Positions 10,901 through 20,502 of a stretch of 64,000 nucleotides of DNA are shown here, one piece after another (position 1 is the first letter of the stretch; the number at the start of each line of letters is the position of its first letter). The DNA comes from an uncultured Pseudomonadota bacterium (GTDB lineage Bacteria; Pseudomonadota; Alphaproteobacteria; RF32; CAG-239), in contig CACWSG010000008.1 of the NCBI GenBank assembly GCA_902763535.1, positions 1 through 64,000 on the forward strand, in the 5' to 3' direction. The notes under the pieces are model-generated. The model saw only the letters and a program-made list of their open reading frames with translations, was not told the DNA's origin and searched no databases. The translations under genes and the position numbers were made by a program.

Positions 10901-11184
10901 GCAGTGATATTGATAGTATTTTCTTTTTTATAACTTACATTATTGGCAATAATGCGCAAAGGTTGAATTGAACGCACCAATTCCAAACTGACACTATCCA
11001 AATCGACCTGATAGTCGGCATCATCATGATTGAGCGCGCGAATAATATATGGTTTAAGGAAAGGAAGTTGAATAGCTCCGCGGTATAACTGCCAGATAAA
11101 AATCAACACTCCTACCAGTAAAATAACACTGATAAAATTTGTTAATTTGTATGCCAGATAACCTTTTGTGTCTAGTTTTTTCAT
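7948..11184 (-). CDS. AsmA/YhdP-like envelope protein (DUF3971-type)
   Basis: Very long protein (1,078 aa from the chosen ATG) with one N-terminal membrane anchor (about residues 12-33) and then a repetitive beta-rich body. The C-terminal segment with GITFSHFDAPFEYDGSKL, then LLDFKGMIAPAYGLNSLLGKIP and ISINPLSALSP is typical of the alphaproteobacterial YhdP/AsmA-like family. Known members (TamB, YhdP, YdbH) form periplasm-spanning grooves that carry phospholipids to the outer membrane. I prefer ATG at 11184 because AGG lies 10 bases upstream; a TTG at 11193 adds three residues but has AGG only one base away. It lies just after prfB. Confidence 0.8.
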   Translation of the reverse strand: MKKLDTKGYLAYKLTNFISVILLVGVLIFIWQLYRGAIQLPFLKPYIIRALNHDDADYQVDLDSVSLELVRSIQPLRIIANNVSYKKENTINITAPKVSISFSIKALMRGVIAPSSIEIEQPNIYVYSRYNIDDTKDNEEIKSKKLRYYIEQAEEFWDHFNSVDDTYPESYINSISVNKAEVELLEIDLGKRWHFSDVNYQFERGFSSISTEINALMPFADSTSHLGLAADYAYSGDKIGLKFYFSDLIPSELLKLLITDDKVAGLYNIRIPLHGNISTDINLQDIGKYKNDLLSNTDKLIEKIDFDFAGEKGVAKFGGDDKYDYHLSGLLLKGSLSGNFEQITIKDAKLNLDGQEAELGLEVDGLKPYLLSSIPDKLKVRILAKVKQLETSKLTDYWPRYFSDAAWSWCQESLYDGYIRNGDFRFDFGYDKKKKSFEFEGLSGEADIDGSTIFYLQGMPVISDAKGKAKFSNSSIYIDISQGKSDGVMLNGGFVDLYDLNKEDNFIKLDLKAVGSISDILKLIDHEPLKYPSSAGLNPDRIKGGSEVDLKLAFELRSDLAPNDVNFDITAVLHDVEINDVIDGHTINAKNLDLTLNNDGMNITGVANIEGLPINLAWDEQFGDNKPYQRRYQLSFNFDQNFMSKTGIDISALKPPFIKGAIPSKAIITETNDGFMLIDVHGNLRETVINYGFLGFAKAAGENGEISANLKLKDSKLRDITSFGLSKPEFKVTGKASVNDKGQITQVDISSIKGPHTNASSLIEIGYEPEQNVKVTVSGSAYDLSPFFADSGDEEDVADNSSDTKKDDDFWDNVPNAEVNIAVDKLWTSSDIYTSSFAGTARILNKIGVDEMHLVGNFKPNAAKSNQQNRPYLKLDYTPRGSKEYLLQVDSNDAGSALKFLRVYDYFKGGTLNIDAKRGADKVIIGHAKARNINLTKTGVFVKLLTLASFTGIVDMLSGDGITFSHFDAPFEYDGSKLKLAQAKAFGNVLGISGSGSYDEDKKLLDFKGMIAPAYGLNSLLGKIPVVGQLLSGRDGTIFAVNYQITGSLSDPDISINPLSALSPNSVKDLWNDNFGDE

Positions 11185-11198
11185 TTTTTTCAAACCTG

Positions 11199-12312
11199 TT
11201 ACTGCGGATTATCCGAACTCAATTTATCAGCCAAGGCTGCCGACAAAAACAAATCAAGATCACCGTCCAAAACCCCCTTAACATCTGAGGTTTCAGCTGA
11301 TGTGCGCAAATCTTTGACCATTTTATAGGGCTGCATTACATAAGAACGAATTTGATAGCCCCAACCGTTGTCCCCCTGGTTATCGCGCATATCTTGAGCC
11401 TTTTGCTCGCGTTTTTTAATTTCTAATTCATATAATCTTGCTTTTAACATTTTCCACGCGCTGTCACGGTTTTTAAACTGCGAACGATCATTTTGGCATT
11501 GTACCACAATACCGGTAGGAATATGAGTTATGCGCACGGCTGAATCGGTTTTGTTGATGTGTTGTCCGCCGGCACCGGATGCACGATATGTATCAACTCG
11601 GCAATCGGATTCATTAATTTCAATATTGATGCTGTCATCAATAACCGGATAAACTCCGATAGATGCAAAACTGGTATGACGACGAGCATTGCTGTCAAAC
11701 GGAGATATACGCACCAAACGATGAACTCCGCTTTCGGATTTAAGCCAACCATAGGCATTGTGCCCGATAATTTTGATAGTGGCTGATTTCAGTCCGGCTA
11801 CCTCACCTGCGGTTTCTTCCAAATATTCAACTTTGTATTTGTGAGCTTCGGCCCAGCGCGTGTACATTCGAAGCAACATCTCGGCCCAATCCTGAGCCTC
11901 GGTTCCGCCGGAGCCGGAATGCACCTCCAAAAAAGCATCCATACCATCGGCTTCACCACACAACAAAGCCTCCAGTTCAGCGCGTTTTACTTGAGATTGC
12001 AGAGTTATCAACTGAGCATATATTTCATTTAATGAATTTTCATCATTGTCAGTCTCAGCCATTTCAGCCAATTCGGTCAAATCGGAGAAGCTGTTATGCA
12101 TATTGTCAAATTGATTTAAGGCATCGGACAGACGATTTTTTTCACCGGTTAACTTAAGAGCTTTCTCCGGATCATCCCACAGTGCCGCATCTGCGGTTAG
12201 TGCTTCCAGTTCCGATAGGCGATCTTTGGCAACATCCAAGTCAAAGAGACCTCCTCAGCAGTGCCAAAGACTGCTCAATCTGCGTTGAAATTTCATATAT
12301 ATCAGCACGCAA
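11199..12312 (-). CDS. prfB: peptide chain release factor 2, with programmed +1 frameshift
   Basis: Catalyses termination at UGA and UAA. The main frame (12239-11199) has RF2 features, including GGQ in RASGAGGQHINKTDSAVRITHIPTG and a tripeptide-anticodon region, but lacks the normal N-terminus. That is supplied by a short upstream frame with a TTG start at 12312 (GGAG 8 bases before it), encoding MRADIYEISTQIEQSLALL then RRSL, which stops at an in-frame TGA (12243-12241). A +1 shift on CTTTGAC gives RRSL-DLDVAKDRL, continuous with the family. This is the classical RF2 autoregulation, in which low RF2 favours frameshifting. It starts 13 bp after mrcA. Confidence 0.95.
12240..12255 (-). promoter_or_regulatory. 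RF2 programmed frameshift site
   Basis: Read on the minus strand: AGG AGG TCT CTT TGA C. A Shine-Dalgarno-like AGGAGG sits 3 bases before the slippery CTT, followed by the in-frame TGA and C. It matches the established bacterial RF2 arrangement (E. coli AGGGGGTATCTTTGAC) in all key elements. Confidence 0.93.
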
Positions 12313-12325
12313 AACTCTATCTCCT

Positions 12326-14800
12326 CTAGTACTCAGCGCCGAGCTGAATGTCATCGTCAGAACTGTTTTCATAAGATGTCGGCAAAGCCTCGGAATTATC
12401 GCTTTCATCACCGCTATTACCGCTTTGCTCGCTTATAACGCGTTGTTTGGCTGCACGCAAAGCAGCTTCCGGCTTCAGAGCTTCCCAAATTACAGCTTCG
12501 TCTGTCGGAGATGCCGGTTTACCGGTTGTGTGATTAATACGAACCAATTTGATGCCGCTGGGAATGCGGAACGGCTCATCCGGCTGATTTTTCAAAGCCT
12601 CTTGCATAAACGATTGAAATACCGGAAGTGCTGCTGCAGCACCGGTTTCATATTTACCCAAAGTGCGCGGAACATCAAATCCGACATAAACCGCCACTAC
12701 CAAGTTGGGAGAAAATCCGACAAACCAAGCATCTTGGTTGCGGTTACTGGTTCCGGTTTTGCCGGCTAAATGACGCCCCAATGAACGCAAACGAGCACCG
12801 GTACCATATTGGACAACACCTTCCAAAATGCTGGTCATTTGGTAAGCACTCAACGGATCAACAATTTGTTCGCGTTCATCAGACAAATGCGGAACATTTT
12901 GATTATCCCATTTATCGACCGAACATTCCGGACAACTGCGAGCATCATTGCGATAAATCGTGCGGCCTTCACGATCTTGAATACGTTCAATCATATAAGG
13001 TGTGATTTTTTTACCGCCATTAACAATGACGCTATATGCTGAGGCCATGTTTATAAGTTTGGTCTCACCGGCACCGAGCGACATTGACAACAAGTGCGGC
13101 AAATTGGGATTTACCCCCATTTTAGCGGCTTCAGCCGATACCTTATCCATACCGACATCCTGAGCCAAGCGGACAGTCATTAGGTTACGCGATTTTTCAA
13201 TTCCCTGACGCAAAGTCATCAAACCATAGAATTTTTTGGAATAGTTTACCGGTTTCCAAACCGGAAGCCCCTTGCCTTGGTCCAAGACAAAAGGAGCATC
13301 CAAAATCAAATCATTTGGTTCATAGCCGTTTTCCAAAGCAGTCAAATAAACTATCGGTTTGAAAGCCGAACCGGTTTGACGCATGGCTTGGGTGGCACGA
13401 TTAAACTGTGATTTGTAAAAATGATACCCCCCAACCAAAGCCAAAATTTTTCCGGTGTGCGGATCAACTGCAATCAGTCCGCCTTCGACATTGGGAATTT
13501 GTCTCAGATAATAACTGTTATTGCTGACATTATGTTTTTTAGCTTCATTCTCGCTGACTTTTTCAACCAGTATAACATCACCGATTTTTAATACTTCACC
13601 AACTTTGGAAGGTTGACCGCCGACTTGCTGATCTTTGAGAGTTTTACGAGCCCAACCCAAGACAGCCAAAGGAACTTCACCAACCGTTTTGTCTTGTTTT
13701 TCAATCTTGGCAACATCATTATTGACATCGGTAACAACTGCTAATTCCCAACCGCGGTTAGCACCAAAAGGTCTTGGCTCTTTGGCAAAATCTTCACGCC
13801 AATCTCCCTCGAGAGAAATATTTTTCAGGGCACCACGCCAACCATGACGAATATCATAGTTATTGAACTCTTTGCGTACGGCCTCGGTGGCTATTTTTTG
13901 CAACCTTGGATCAAGTGTAGTTCTGATTAACAGGCCGCCTTCATACAAAGCATCTTCGCCAAATTTACTTTTAACCTGACGGCGAATATCCTCGCTGAAA
14001 TATTGGGCATTGCGCATAAGCTCGGTATTATTATCAACAACCTCTAAGGGTTTTGCTTTGGCAACTTCACCTTCCTGTTGGGTGGCATAGCCATCTTCAA
14101 CCATACGATCAATAACCCAGTTGCGGCGGGCAATAGCTGCATCATATTTGTTTATAGGATGATAGTTGTTAGGTCCTTTAGGCAAAGCTGCTAAATAAGC
14201 CACTTCATGCAATTCCAATTCATCCAAGGCTTTACCGAAATAATTCAGAGCTGCAGCGGCAACGCCGTAAGAACGATTACCCAAATAAATTTCATTGAGA
14301 TACAATTCCAAAATATGTTCTTTGGTAAAAGCCTGTTCTATACGAAATGCCAACATAGCCTCTTTAATCTTGCGTTTGTATGACAATTCAGATGACAGCA
14401 AAAAGTTTTTGGCTACCTGTTGAGTAATGGTTGATGCTCCGGTCGGGCGACGATTACTGCCGACATGCTTCAAGTTGGTCAAGATTGCGCGAATAATTCC
14501 GGTAAAATCGACTCCGAAGTGATGATAGAAATTCTTATCTTCGGCAGCAATAAAAGCATTTTTGACCAAAGAAGGAATCTTTTCTTCCGGTACAAAAAAG
14601 CGTTTTTCGGCGGCATATTCCATCAAAACCTGACCATCGCCGGCATATAATCTGGTCGTAATCGGCGGAGCATAATCCTCCAACTGGCGATAATCCGGCA
14701 ACTCTTGAGATATTTGCCAGACCGATGTAATAATCAAAACAAAAGCAATAACTGCAAAGAAAAAGCAGGTGCTTAAAAAAGAAGATAAAGTTTTCAGCAT
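12326..14800 (-). CDS. mrcA: penicillin-binding protein 1A (bifunctional transglycosylase/transpeptidase)
   Basis: Inner-membrane peptidoglycan synthase of 824 aa. An N-terminal membrane anchor (about 8-28) precedes the glycosyltransferase GT51 domain with AAEDKNFYHHFGVDFTG and GASTITQQVAKN, then an OB-like linker, then the transpeptidase with SxxK in GSAFKP, SRN in EKSRNLMT, and KTG in AGKTGTSNRNQDAWF. The C-terminal tail is acidic. It precedes prfB and follows amiC on the same strand, a typical alphaproteobacterial order. Confidence 0.96.
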   Translation of the reverse strand: MLKTLSSFLSTCFFFAVIAFVLIITSVWQISQELPDYRQLEDYAPPITTRLYAGDGQVLMEYAAEKRFFVPEEKIPSLVKNAFIAAEDKNFYHHFGVDFTGIIRAILTNLKHVGSNRRPTGASTITQQVAKNFLLSSELSYKRKIKEAMLAFRIEQAFTKEHILELYLNEIYLGNRSYGVAAAALNYFGKALDELELHEVAYLAALPKGPNNYHPINKYDAAIARRNWVIDRMVEDGYATQQEGEVAKAKPLEVVDNNTELMRNAQYFSEDIRRQVKSKFGEDALYEGGLLIRTTLDPRLQKIATEAVRKEFNNYDIRHGWRGALKNISLEGDWREDFAKEPRPFGANRGWELAVVTDVNNDVAKIEKQDKTVGEVPLAVLGWARKTLKDQQVGGQPSKVGEVLKIGDVILVEKVSENEAKKHNVSNNSYYLRQIPNVEGGLIAVDPHTGKILALVGGYHFYKSQFNRATQAMRQTGSAFKPIVYLTALENGYEPNDLILDAPFVLDQGKGLPVWKPVNYSKKFYGLMTLRQGIEKSRNLMTVRLAQDVGMDKVSAEAAKMGVNPNLPHLLSMSLGAGETKLINMASAYSVIVNGGKKITPYMIERIQDREGRTIYRNDARSCPECSVDKWDNQNVPHLSDEREQIVDPLSAYQMTSILEGVVQYGTGARLRSLGRHLAGKTGTSNRNQDAWFVGFSPNLVVAVYVGFDVPRTLGKYETGAAAALPVFQSFMQEALKNQPDEPFRIPSGIKLVRINHTTGKPASPTDEAVIWEALKPEAALRAAKQRVISEQSGNSGDESDNSEALPTSYENSSDDDIQLGAEY

Positions 14801-14877
14801 AATAAACTAAACCGCGGTGAAAATTAATTCATGATATCTGCGCTTAAAATACTCAAAAAAAATATGGCTGTCAAATA

Positions 14878-16089
14878 TTAATGCTTGTTATTTTCAAAAT
14901 ATTTATCAATAGCACGAACAGTCGCGGCCACAAGCTTTTGCCGATAGGCTTTTTGCTTTAATTGACGCTCTTCAACCGGATTTGATAAATATCCGAGTTC
15001 TAACAATACCGAAGGGACATCAGGAGCTTTTAACACGGCAAATCCGGCAAACCGGTGCGTATTGCTGACAGTTTTGACAATGTTGGCCATTTGGCGACTG
15101 AGCAAGGTGGCAAATTCGGCAGAATAATTGTTGGTTTCGCGTTGTGCCATGTTAAGCAATATGTCGTTGACATCTTTGGAATGTTCGGCAAAATTGATTC
15201 CGGCCACAATATCGGCCTTGTTTTCTTTTTCAGCCAAAGCGGCAGCCTCTTTATCGGAAGCCGCTTCGGAAAGCGTATAAACCGACAGACCGGTTGCCTT
15301 GGAATTGCGAGCGCTGTCAGCATGAATCGAAATAAACAAGTCAGAATTGTGTTTGCGTGAAATATTAACTCTTTCCCGCAAAGGAATAAAAATATCACGC
15401 GACCGTGTCAAATATACCTGATAATGTGAATTTTTATCCAAAGCCTCTTTAAGCTCTTTAGCCATTGATAAAGTGATGTTTTTTTCATAGGTTCCGCTGT
15501 AACCGATGGCACCGGGATCAACACCGCCATGACCGGCATCAATCATGATAATGCGTTTGCGTTTGGAATTTTTGATTGCTTCAGAAGAAGAGCTGTTGGC
15601 AACCGAGGAATCATTGTTGCGATTGTAATCATTGCTGTTATGAGAATTAGAGCTTCCTACTTTTGCCATAAAATCGCGCTCGCTGGAAGTTTCCAAATCG
15701 ATAGCCAAACGCCATTTAAAATTGCTCTGCGGGGCTAACATAAAAGCTTTTTTTACCACCACGGGACGCAACAGATCGAAAACTATACGAACTCCGGACA
15801 CGCCGGTTGATCCGGTGCGGATGTTGCCGACAAAAGCATTTTCGCGCATATTTTTTACAACTGTTGAAGCGACATCAACATTTTGCGTGTCAATAACCAA
15901 GCGATTGGGGTTACCGAGGGTAAAAACCTTGTAATCAAATTTGGCATCAGCATCAAAAACCACCCGTGCACCGCCGGCATTTTGCCCGATACGCAATCCG
16001 TTAATTTGTCCGGCATAACACGACCCTGTTGTCATCATAACAACGATGACAACAAAAACAGCAAATACCGAACGCAATGCTTTAGCCAT
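14878..16089 (-). CDS. amiC: N-acetylmuramoyl-L-alanine amidase (AmiC-type)
   Basis: Periplasmic zinc amidase that splits septal peptidoglycan. The 403-aa protein has a signal peptide ending near CYAG (about residue 27), an AMIN targeting domain (about 30-130), a Ser/Asn-rich linker with SSNSHNSNDYNRNND (about 145-170), and an Amidase_3 domain with the zinc ligands in DAGHGGVDPG, the glutamate of YEKN and the histidine of FISIHAD. GGGG precedes the ATG. It is divergent from rne. Confidence 0.95.
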   Translation of the reverse strand: MAKALRSVFAVFVVIVVMMTTGSCYAGQINGLRIGQNAGGARVVFDADAKFDYKVFTLGNPNRLVIDTQNVDVASTVVKNMRENAFVGNIRTGSTGVSGVRIVFDLLRPVVVKKAFMLAPQSNFKWRLAIDLETSSERDFMAKVGSSNSHNSNDYNRNNDSSVANSSSSEAIKNSKRKRIIMIDAGHGGVDPGAIGYSGTYEKNITLSMAKELKEALDKNSHYQVYLTRSRDIFIPLRERVNISRKHNSDLFISIHADSARNSKATGLSVYTLSEAASDKEAAALAEKENKADIVAGINFAEHSKDVNDILLNMAQRETNNYSAEFATLLSRQMANIVKTVSNTHRFAGFAVLKAPDVPSVLLELGYLSNPVEERQLKQKAYRQKLVAATVRAIDKYFENNKH

Positions 16090-16615
16090 ATTACAACCCC
16101 TGCTTTTTTGTAATGATAACTCAAAACTTGTTTATAATCGGTTAAAAAAATTGTAAATAAGAAAAAATCAGTTGTGTTTTAAAATAAAATGTATATGCTG
16201 TGTTTGGTTGACGATAATTTTGTGAAAACGACCGAAACCTGGGACGCTAACTAATCAATAATCAATAAATGTCGCTGTTTGGGGTTGTTTGTTCGATGAC
16301 AGATCCAGTACGGACAAAGTTCGAATCGCAAAAGAGTTAACATTTTGAATGGCTGATGATGAGCCGAAAGATTGACGAGATTTTATTGACCAAGGTTTGG
16401 TACCGCTAACGAACTAAAATAATTTTATGGAAAAACCCTTGGTTGTGGCGGATGCGAAGCGCAAAATTGATAATGTAAGTCGCCGAACATCAAAATTTAT
16501 GATTTTGGGGCCGTGCGCCCGAAAGTTTGTGTTTGTTTATCTTGAAGTCTCTTTCATTCAGCTCGGATTAATATAAAAGTTCGGTATAAGTGCCGAACGG
16601 GTAAGGAGATTTTTT
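16090..16615 (+). promoter_or_regulatory. rne promoter region and long structured 5' leader
   Basis: 526 bp without a credible gene. A possible promoter is TTGTGT, 16 bp, TATGCT (about 16172-16199), which would leave a leader of about 400 nt. Several short stems are visible, such as GGCT/AGCC around GATGATG near 16351. A clear hairpin, GTTCGG (16579-16584) with CCGAAC (16593-16598), sits just upstream of the AAGGAG ribosome site. RNase E is known in enterobacteria to control its own mRNA through leader hairpins; the same role here is inference. Confidence 0.5.
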
Positions 16616-19126
16616 ATGACAAAACGTATGCTGATTGATGATACGCAACCGGAAGAAACCAGAGTTGTAGTGGTTAATGGTAATAAACTCGAAGATGTTG
16701 AATTTGAAAGCACCACTCGCAAACAAATTAAAGGTAATATCTATTTAGGCAAAATTATGAGGGTTGAACCCTCTTTGCAAGCCTGTTTTATTGATTATGG
16801 CGGAAATCGCCACGGTTTTATGGCTTTTGGCGAGATTCATCCTGACTATTACAATGTTACGGATGAAGTTTTGGCCGAAGTTGATAAAGAAGTTGATGAA
16901 ATTATCGAAAACAAAAAACGCATTGCTCGTGAGATTGAAGCTCAACGCGAACAACGCGCCAAGGAAAAGGCTCTGGCTCGCGAGGCGGCCCTAAGAGAGA
17001 GAGAAGAACAGGCTGCTTTGCAAGTGCAACAGGAAAATAATGTTGCAGAGGTTACGGCAGTTGCTGAGGTATCAAAAGAAGAGGAAAATATTGCCGCAAA
17101 TGCAAATGAAGAAGCGGCAAAGCATGAAGAAAAGGAAACCCCTTCCGCCGAAGAACTGAAGATTATCGAAGAGCAGTTTATTGCTGAAGAAGAAGCCAAA
17201 GAAGAAGAACAGGGCAAAAAACGCACCAAAAAGCGTTTGTTGAAAAAAAGATTCCGCAAACAAATTTCAAACTCGACAGAAGATGATGGGATTGAAGAAG
17301 AAAAAACTTTGGCTGAAGATATTGATGAACCTGACGCGCAGGTTAACGGTGAAGTTTGCGAAGATGAAGCTAATGAATATGTCAGAGCCGATAATGACGA
17401 AGAAGATGACGAAAACGCCAATGAGGCTTTTGACAATGATGATATTGATGATAACTTGGATTTTGAATTGCAGCGCAAATTAATTCGCGCACGCAAGCTT
17501 TATCATCGTCACAAGATTCAGGATGTGATTAAAGAAGGTCAGACAGTTTTGGTTCAGGTGGTTAAAGAAGAGCGCGGCAATAAAGGAGCTGCCATGACTA
17601 CCTATTTGTCATTGGCCGGAAGATATTGCGTATTGATGCCCAATCGTATTAAAAGCGGCGGAGTTTCGCGCAAAATTACCAATGCGGCAGATCGTCAACG
17701 TTTGAAAGGGATTGTTAAAGATTTGCCTTTGGGTGCCGATATGTCGATTATTGTACGCACTGCCGGTGAAGAAAAAACCAAGGCTGAAATTGTACGCGAC
17801 TATAACTTCTTAATCAGAGCTTGGAATCAGATCAGACTGGATGCAATTAAGAACAAAGCTCCGATGTTGATTCATGAAGAAGGCAGTTTGATTAAACGCG
17901 CCTTGCGTGATATATACACCAAAGATATTTCTGAGATTTTGGTGGCAGGAGATGAAGCTTATAAACAAGCTCGCAATTTCTTGAAAATTTTATCACCGTC
18001 CAATTTGAAAAAAATCAAACATTATGGCAACAACGAAGCTCCTTTGTTTCAAAAGTTTCAAGTTGAAGGACAGTTGGATAAACTGCATGATGCCAATGCA
18101 CAGTTGGAATCCGGCGGCTATTTGGTAATTAACCCAACCGAAGCACTTGTTTCGATTGATGTTAACTCAGGTCGTGCTACCAAAGAAAAAGATTTGGAAG
18201 AAACAGCCTTGAAAACCAACTTGGAAGCCTGTGATGAAATTGCAAGACAGTTAAAGCTGCGCAATTTGGCCGGCTTGGTAGTTATTGACTTTATTGATAT
18301 GGATGAACCGGCTAACAACCATGCTGTTGAAAAACGCATGAAAGAAGCTTTGAAAAAAGACCGTTCACGCATTCAGGTCGGCAAAATGAGTATGTTCGGA
18401 CTGTTGGAATTGTCGCGCCAGCGCGTTCATTCGGCCTTTTGGGAAAGCAATTATCAGGTTTGTCCTTATTGCCACGGACGCGGAATTACACGCACTTTGG
18501 AATCAGCGGCAGTTTATATTTTGCGCATGGCCGAAGAAGAAGGCTGCAAAAATCGTTCAAGCAAGATTAGTATTTCCGTTCCCTCGGATGTGGCTGTTTA
18601 TTTGTTGAATCACAAACGCAAAGCCTTGTGTGAGATTGAGACAAAATACAAAATGGATATTGTGGTTTGTGCCGATGACAGTGTCAAATGCGTTACCGAC
18701 TACAAAATTGAACGCACAAAAGCTTGTGTAAAAGAAGAAAAACCTGTGGTTAATCTTCCGCCGACAATAGCCGAAGAAATTGAGGAAAAGCCAGTTGTTT
18801 CAAACGAAAAAACTGTTCCTGAAAACGAGGCTGTTGTTGAAGTAAAAGATGAAGAAAAAGTCGAAAACAAAGAACACTCCGAACAGTCTGATCGCCCTGA
18901 GCGTCGCGAAAGACGCGGCAGACGCGGCAGATTTGAACGCAGAGGCGGCAGAAGACGCAATAATTTCACCAATAACGAAGAGAAAAACGAAAAACCGAAA
19001 CAATCTCAAGAACCGGTGATTTTGTATGACAGCCACGAGAGTGCACCCAAAGTTCAAGAAACTCCGGCTCCGGCAGAAGAAAAGAAAGAAAAATCTAATT
19101 GGTGGAAGAAACTGATTAAAGGATAA
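16616..19126 (+). CDS. rne: ribonuclease E
   Basis: Endoribonuclease of 836 aa that starts mRNA decay and processes rRNA and tRNA. The S1 domain begins GNIYLGKIMRVEPSLQACFIDYG but is split by a highly charged insert (about residues 85-300, rich in Glu, Lys and Ala); S1 inserts are known in alphaproteobacterial RNase E. The catalytic DNase I-like domain has SIDVNSGRATKEKDLEETAL and VVIDFIDMD, and the Zn-link is CPYCHGRG. The C-terminal tail is disordered with an Arg/Gly-rich patch (RRERRGRRGRFERRGGRRR) for RNA binding and a basic end, as in degradosome scaffolds. Confidence 0.95.
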   Translation: MTKRMLIDDTQPEETRVVVVNGNKLEDVEFESTTRKQIKGNIYLGKIMRVEPSLQACFIDYGGNRHGFMAFGEIHPDYYNVTDEVLAEVDKEVDEIIENKKRIAREIEAQREQRAKEKALAREAALREREEQAALQVQQENNVAEVTAVAEVSKEEENIAANANEEAAKHEEKETPSAEELKIIEEQFIAEEEAKEEEQGKKRTKKRLLKKRFRKQISNSTEDDGIEEEKTLAEDIDEPDAQVNGEVCEDEANEYVRADNDEEDDENANEAFDNDDIDDNLDFELQRKLIRARKLYHRHKIQDVIKEGQTVLVQVVKEERGNKGAAMTTYLSLAGRYCVLMPNRIKSGGVSRKITNAADRQRLKGIVKDLPLGADMSIIVRTAGEEKTKAEIVRDYNFLIRAWNQIRLDAIKNKAPMLIHEEGSLIKRALRDIYTKDISEILVAGDEAYKQARNFLKILSPSNLKKIKHYGNNEAPLFQKFQVEGQLDKLHDANAQLESGGYLVINPTEALVSIDVNSGRATKEKDLEETALKTNLEACDEIARQLKLRNLAGLVVIDFIDMDEPANNHAVEKRMKEALKKDRSRIQVGKMSMFGLLELSRQRVHSAFWESNYQVCPYCHGRGITRTLESAAVYILRMAEEEGCKNRSSKISISVPSDVAVYLLNHKRKALCEIETKYKMDIVVCADDSVKCVTDYKIERTKACVKEEKPVVNLPPTIAEEIEEKPVVSNEKTVPENEAVVEVKDEEKVENKEHSEQSDRPERRERRGRRGRFERRGGRRRNNFTNNEEKNEKPKQSQEPVILYDSHESAPKVQETPAPAEEKKEKSNWWKKLIKG

Positions 19127-19128
19127 AT

Positions 19129-20484
19129 ATGTTGCATCTTAACAGATTTTTATCACAAGGACTGGCGGCGGCATTTTTGCTGCTGCCGTTCTTTTTTGGG
19201 AATAACGCTCAAGCAGAAGGGTTAAATCTGATAACCGATGAAGAAACCGAAATTTTATTGGAAAAAATCATCAAACCTTTGATGCAAAAGGCCGGACAAA
19301 CTTATCATCGCAGCCATATTCACATTGTTAATGATAACAGCTTGAATGCCTTTGTGGCTGATGGCAACCATTTGTTTATTCACACCGGAACCTTAATAAA
19401 AGCTGGTAATGTGAATGAATTAGCCGGAGTGATTGCCCATGAAATCGGACATATCAAAGGCGGACATATCTTGCGGCAAAAACTGGAAATCAGAGAACTG
19501 AACAACTTATCATTATTGTCAGCCGCCCTAGCCGGTGCCGCCGGAGTTTTGAGCGGCAGAGCCGATGCGGCTTTTGCCATTATGCTGGGCGGGCAAAGCT
19601 CAGCTTTGAACAAATTTGTACATTATCGGGCCAATGAAGAACGCGCGGCTGATGAAACTGCGGTCAAACTGCTTAAAGCCAGCGGACAATCACCTCAAGG
19701 TATTTTGAATTTTATGAAAAAAATTGCCAAACAAAATCAGATGAGCGGAAGAGAAGAAACGCCATATTTCCGCACTCACCCGCTGACACCGGAGCGTATT
19801 GCCTTTTTTGAAAAAGCTTCTGAAAACAGCAATTTGCCGACGACCTCAAAATATGACGGAGATTTCAAACGCGCACAAATAAAGTTGAAAGCTTATTTAA
19901 ATGACCCCAAAGCAATGATTAACGAGTTAAAAAAATGTGCGGATAAAACCGATTGTCAATATGGCTTAGCTATTGCTTATTTTAGAGATTTGCAATTTAG
20001 ACAGGCTTTTGCTTTGGCGGATAAATTGGTAGTTCAAGAGCCGAATAATCCTTATTTTTATGAGATTAAAGGGCAAATGGAAATGGAAAACGGACAAGTT
20101 AAAAAAGCCAAAAACTCATACGCTCAAGCTTATGGTTTGGCTCCGCAGGTCAATGACATAAAATTCGGTTATGCCTTTGCTTTGTTGGAAGACAATCCTG
20201 ATGCCCAAACCGCTCAAAAAGCTATTGAACTCCTAAATACCATAACCTTAAAAGAAAAAAACAATTTTAGAGCTTGGACGATGTTGGCAAAAGCTTATGG
20301 AACTAAAGGCGATATGGCGCGAGCCAACTGGGCGGCGGCAGAAAGTTTGATGATAATCGGTGATTTTGAAGCCGCCGAACGCAAACTGAAAGAAGCCGAA
20401 AAGCTCTCCCCTGCTTCGCAGTTAAAAATCAAAATTGATGACTTAAAAGAGCGGATTAAACAGGAAAAGAAGAAAGCACTATAA
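19129..20484 (+). CDS. M48 family metalloprotease with TPR-like repeats (BepA-type)
   Basis: 451-aa exported protease with a signal peptide ending near AQAEG (residue 30). The catalytic motif HEIGHIKGGH (near 103) and the downstream NEERAADETA helix supply the zinc ligands. The C-terminal half has TPR-like helical repeats. BepA (YfgC) in E. coli is a periplasmic chaperone/protease for outer-membrane protein assembly, and this has the same architecture. It starts two bases after rne with AAGGA in the end of rne, so it is probably co-transcribed. Confidence 0.88.
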   Translation: MLHLNRFLSQGLAAAFLLLPFFFGNNAQAEGLNLITDEETEILLEKIIKPLMQKAGQTYHRSHIHIVNDNSLNAFVADGNHLFIHTGTLIKAGNVNELAGVIAHEIGHIKGGHILRQKLEIRELNNLSLLSAALAGAAGVLSGRADAAFAIMLGGQSSALNKFVHYRANEERAADETAVKLLKASGQSPQGILNFMKKIAKQNQMSGREETPYFRTHPLTPERIAFFEKASENSNLPTTSKYDGDFKRAQIKLKAYLNDPKAMINELKKCADKTDCQYGLAIAYFRDLQFRQAFALADKLVVQEPNNPYFYEIKGQMEMENGQVKKAKNSYAQAYGLAPQVNDIKFGYAFALLEDNPDAQTAQKAIELLNTITLKEKNNFRAWTMLAKAYGTKGDMARANWAAAESLMIIGDFEAAERKLKEAEKLSPASQLKIKIDDLKERIKQEKKKAL

Positions 20485-20502
20485 AAAGAAGCTGAGAAAA
20501 AG

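Noticed and set aside
16942-17496. 184-codon frame opposite the acidic insert of rne
   Set aside because: Ser-rich shadow produced by Glu/Ala codons of the insert; no independent start signal.
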